NCBI RefSeq assembly: GCF_002899715.1
Contig: NZ_PPEK01000018.1
Span: 1 to 39,201 of the forward strand
Length of the DNA: 39,201 nt
Direction: 5' to 3'
From: Enteroscipio rubneri
GTDB lineage: Bacteria; Actinomycetota; Coriobacteriia; Coriobacteriales; Eggerthellaceae
The notes under the pieces: model-generated
The model's input: the letters and a program-made list of their open reading frames with translations, nothing else
Database searches by the model: none
What the model was told of the DNA's origin: nothing
Shown: piece by piece, positions 36,628 through 39,201 of the stretch
Position numbering within the stretch: position 1 is the first letter of the stretch
Layout: each line of letters begins with the position of its first letter
Program-made: the position numbers and the translations under genes

Positions 36628-37764
36628 ATGTCGAACAAGAGCCTTGCCAAGAACCACGCCAATACCTGCGTGCTCGTCACGGGCGGCGCCGGATTCATCG
36701 GCAGCCATACATGCGTCGAACTTTTGAACGAGGGGTATCGCGTTGTGGTCGTGGATGATCTGAGCAACTCGAGCGAGGTCGCACTCGACCGCGTCCGGCA
36801 GATCACGGGACTTGCGCCGGATGACGACCGACTCGTTTTCTACGAGGCTAGCATCTTGGATCGGCTTGCACTCCAGCGCATCTTCCAAAAGCACGACATC
36901 GACGCCATCATCCACTTCGCCGGCTTCAAGGCCGTGGGCGAAAGCGTGCAGAAGCCGCTCGAATACTACTGGAACAACGTTGCCGGCACGCTTGTTCTGT
37001 GCGACGTGGCGCGCGACAATGGGGTGAAGAACCTCGTGTTTTCATCGAGCGCAACCGTGTACGGCGAACCTGAATTCATCCCCATCACCGAGGACTGCCC
37101 GAAGCACGATGCCACGAATCCCTACGGGCAGACGAAGAGCATGCTGGAGCAGGTGCTCACCGACCTGTACGGGGGCGACGAAGAATGGAACGTCGTGCTG
37201 CTGCGCTATTTCAACCCCATCGGCGCGCACGAGAGCGGTCTCATCGGCGAGGACCCGAAGGGCATCCCGAACAACCTGCTGCCTTACGTGGCGCAGGTAG
37301 CCGTGGGCAAGCTGGAGCGCGTGGGCGTGTTCGGCGACGACTATCCCACTCCGGACGGTACGGGCGTGCGCGACTACATCCACGTGGTGGACCTCGCCCG
37401 CGGGCATGTGGCGGCGCTCGACTGGATGGGCGGTAAAACGGGTACGGGCGCGGCCCACACCCTTGGCGAGATTGCCGGCGAACCTGCCCCCGACGGCACG
37501 CGACGCGGTGTGGGCATCTTCAACTTAGGAACAGGCACGGGATCGAGCGTGCTTGACGTAGTGCATGCGTTCGAGCGCGCCTGCGGCAAGGAACTCCCGT
37601 ACGAGATCAAGCCGCGGCGCGCAGGCGATATCGCCGAGAATTACGCCGCCTGCGACAAAGCGCGAGCCGAGCTGGGATGGACGGCGCAGTACGACCTTGA
37701 CCGTATGTGCGCGGACGGTTGGCGCTGGCAGTCCACGAACCCCGACGGGTATGCCACGGCTTAA
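36628..37764 (+). CDS. galE: UDP-glucose 4-epimerase
   Basis: GalE interconverts UDP-glucose and UDP-galactose using bound NAD. The 378-residue protein is an extended short-chain dehydrogenase: the NAD loop TGGAGFIGS (18-26), VVVDDLSNSS, the substrate region HFAGFKAVGES, catalytic SSSATVYG serine block and YGQTK (YxxxK), then RYFNPIGAH and GVRDYIHVVDLA. It is about 40 residues longer than E. coli GalE, mainly through an insertion near residue 275-290 (GEIAGEPAPDGTRRG). GAGGAG eight bases before the ATG fixes the start. It probably supplies galactosyl donors for the surface glycopolymers that LCP proteins attach. Confidence 0.95.
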   Translation: MSNKSLAKNHANTCVLVTGGAGFIGSHTCVELLNEGYRVVVVDDLSNSSEVALDRVRQITGLAPDDDRLVFYEASILDRLALQRIFQKHDIDAIIHFAGFKAVGESVQKPLEYYWNNVAGTLVLCDVARDNGVKNLVFSSSATVYGEPEFIPITEDCPKHDATNPYGQTKSMLEQVLTDLYGGDEEWNVVLLRYFNPIGAHESGLIGEDPKGIPNNLLPYVAQVAVGKLERVGVFGDDYPTPDGTGVRDYIHVVDLARGHVAALDWMGGKTGTGAAHTLGEIAGEPAPDGTRRGVGIFNLGTGTGSSVLDVVHAFERACGKELPYEIKPRRAGDIAENYAACDKARAELGWTAQYDLDRMCADGWRWQSTNPDGYATA

Positions 37765-37807
37765 CGTCGTGCTGCTGTAACGAAAGGGCTGTCCGAAAAC
37801 CAAGGCT

Positions 37808-37840
37808 CGCATGAGGGCGAACGCAGTTCGCCCTCATGCG
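37808..37840. terminator. Bidirectional terminator between galE and LCP gene
   Basis: A perfect 15-bp stem (37808-37822 with 37826-37840) and a 3-base loop between the convergent galE and LCP stops. No long T-run on either side. Confidence 0.7.
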
Positions 37841-37848
37841 CATCACCG

Positions 37849-39117
37849 TTATTCGCTCGCGCCTGATTCGGCCTCTGTCTCGGTGCTAGAAGCGCCGCCG
37901 TTCTCTTCAGAGCCTCCTGATTCCCCGGGTCCTTCATCCCCGCCGCCTTCATTGGACGATCCCTGATCGGAGGAGCTTTTATTGCCTGAAGAGTCATCAT
38001 TCGACCCACCGCTATCCGAATCGTCGTCGTATGACCTGCTCCGCGAACTTGAACCGGAGCTGCTCGACGATCCGTTGGAGCTGTTCGCATCATTTTCGGA
38101 GGTTCCTTCGTAGGCGCTGGCCGATGCCGTTATACCGCTCGGGTCGCCGCCTTCTTCCACGATCCTCATCATTTCGGCCAGGGCGGTCTTGTCGGTAAAC
38201 ACGTACGAGACCTCATCGATCATGCCCGTCGTCGAAGGCACCATGGCGGAGTAAATGGTGATGTCACCTTCGTCTTTGAACTGCTCGGCCAAGGCAACGA
38301 TGTCGCTCACCGACAGATCCGTCGTCACGCACTGCGCCGCGCTTTGGATAACGCCCGGCAGATCCGTGATCGGCAGGGTGACCACTTTGTCGATGAGTGC
38401 GCCGATAAGTTTCCGCTGGTTCGCCGTACGCGTGAAATCGCCGTCGACGTATTGGCGGCTGCGGGCGAACGTAAGCGCCGCCTCGCCGTCGAGATGCTGC
38501 AGCCCCGGCTCTATGACCGCGTCTCCGGCCTTGGGATCATTGACGCGCGACTCCACTTCCACGTCGACGCCGCCAACGGAATCGACGAGCGCCACCAACT
38601 CCTCGAAGTTGACCTCGGCATAGTGGGATATCTCGATACCGAGAAGCTGGTTCGCCTCGCGGATGGTGGAAGCCGCACCGCCGTAGTTATAGGCTGCGTT
38701 GAACTTGTTGGTGCCGTACCCGTCGATATCGATCTTCGTATCGCGGGGGATGGACACCATGGTGAGCTGGTTGCTAGTCGGATCGACGCGGACGACAACG
38801 TTCGTGTCGGAGCGAGCACCCATCGACTCGTCGTTCGCTCGACGATCCGACCCGATGAGCATGACGTAGAAGGGCTCGGTGAACGTTTTCGTCGGGGCGA
38901 GCACGTCCTGGAGTGCGGTGAGCTCCTCTTCGGTTTTCGTGCCCGTTTTAAGCTGGTCGTTCACGGAGTTGACCCAAAGCGCGAAGGCCGAGCCACCCCC
39001 GACAACGGCAACAAGAAAAGCGGCGAGCACCCCGACAGCGATCTTCTTGCCGCGGCTCATCTTCTTCGCCGCCTGCGGTACCGTCAAGAATCTTGCGCAC
39101 TTTTCCGACAGCCTCAT
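37849..39117 (-). CDS. LCP family protein with Ser/acidic C-terminal tail
   Basis: A second LytR-CpsA-Psr ligase, 422 residues. A short cytoplasmic part and a membrane helix (about 25-48) precede the LCP domain (about 80-240), with ARSDTNVVVRVD, SIPRDTKIDI, HYAEVNFEELV and FARSRQYVDGD holding the conserved arginines and aspartates. Unlike the LCP protein at 1387-2937 it has no LytR_C domain; the last 100 residues are a Ser/Gly/Asp/Glu-rich, disordered tail. The start is uncertain: ATG 39117 (weak GGCGGG) is chosen, with GTG 39183 and ATG 39060 as alternatives. GTG 39183 would overlap the putative upstream gene. Confidence 0.87.
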   Translation of the reverse strand: MRLSEKCARFLTVPQAAKKMSRGKKIAVGVLAAFLVAVVGGGSAFALWVNSVNDQLKTGTKTEEELTALQDVLAPTKTFTEPFYVMLIGSDRRANDESMGARSDTNVVVRVDPTSNQLTMVSIPRDTKIDIDGYGTNKFNAAYNYGGAASTIREANQLLGIEISHYAEVNFEELVALVDSVGGVDVEVESRVNDPKAGDAVIEPGLQHLDGEAALTFARSRQYVDGDFTRTANQRKLIGALIDKVVTLPITDLPGVIQSAAQCVTTDLSVSDIVALAEQFKDEGDITIYSAMVPSTTGMIDEVSYVFTDKTALAEMMRIVEEGGDPSGITASASAYEGTSENDANSSNGSSSSSGSSSRSRSYDDDSDSGGSNDDSSGNKSSSDQGSSNEGGGDEGPGESGGSEENGGASSTETEAESGASE

Positions 39118-39137
39118 AAGCCCGCCGTCCGGTGCGG

Positions 39138-39201
39138 CTACCCCTCCAGCAGAGTCACGTCCAGATAGCGCCTCGAGCCCCACTCGCTCTCGGCCACGTA
39201 C
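39138..39201 (-). CDS. Possible 3' end of an upstream gene cut by right window edge
   Basis: One minus-strand frame entering from the right edge reads YVAESEWGSRRYLDVTLLEG and then stops (TAG at 39138-39140), 20 bp before the preferred LCP start. The residues look protein-like and the spacing suits an operon, but 20 codons are too few to be sure. Confidence 0.3.
   Translation of the reverse strand, partial: YVAESEWGSRRYLDVTLLEG

Overview
The window is GC-rich (roughly 60-65% G+C) chromosomal DNA. Gene density, GTG/TTG starts, a MurT/GatD enzyme, LCP proteins, an HspR-controlled dnaK operon, a LuxR-type regulator with a membrane-transporter-like N-terminus and a Tat-exported FAD reductase all point to an actinobacterium of the Coriobacteriia, most like the Eggerthellaceae (Eggerthella, Gordonibacter, Slackia and relatives). 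This placement rests on gene content only; no rRNA or full phylogenetic marker was compared.

Layout. 1-7.3 kb is mainly cell envelope: a membrane gene cut by the left edge (-), a TraX-family protein (+), an LCP ligase with a LytR_C domain (-), a single-chain MurT-GatD fusion (-), and a membrane-anchored NodB deacetylase (+). 7.4-8.7 kb is an ArsB/NhaD-type permease with a possible 15-residue leader peptide. 8.9-10.8 kb is a worn-down integration site: tRNA-Thr(CGT), a truncated integrase, a probable type I toxin-antitoxin pair and an AT-rich orphan gene. 10.8-20.3 kb, all on the minus strand, holds a LytS-like kinase, a TauE/SafE exporter, a glycosyltransferase, QueT with a long leader, RsgA, a secreted OB-like protein, TrkH, a 45-residue membrane protein and a FabK-like flavoenzyme.

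20.5-27.7 kb is the chaperone operon dnaK-grpE-dnaJ-hspR-clpB (-), with a clear sigma-70-type promoter in front of dnaK. 27.9-30.1 kb is a nickel/hydrogenase group on the minus strand: an unknown 84-residue protein, NikR, HypE and a 2[4Fe-4S] ferredoxin, divergent from a 156-residue unknown gene (+). 31.0-32.4 kb is a phosphohexomutase (-). 32.7-36.1 kb is a convergent pair, membrane LuxR regulator (+) and Tat-lipoprotein flavoreductase (-), whose upstream regions share C5/G5 palindromes. 36.6-39.2 kb is GalE (+) and a second LCP protein (-).

Three perfect 16-bp parS sites (23231, 29326, 30740) lie in intergenic DNA within 7.5 kb. They make this the likely ParB-loading, origin-proximal part of the chromosome, although no oriC, dnaA or parAB is in the window. 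The most distinctive observations are the parS cluster, the MurT-GatD fusion, the shared operators of the LuxR/flavoreductase pair, and the small toxin-antitoxin module in the tRNA-Thr island.
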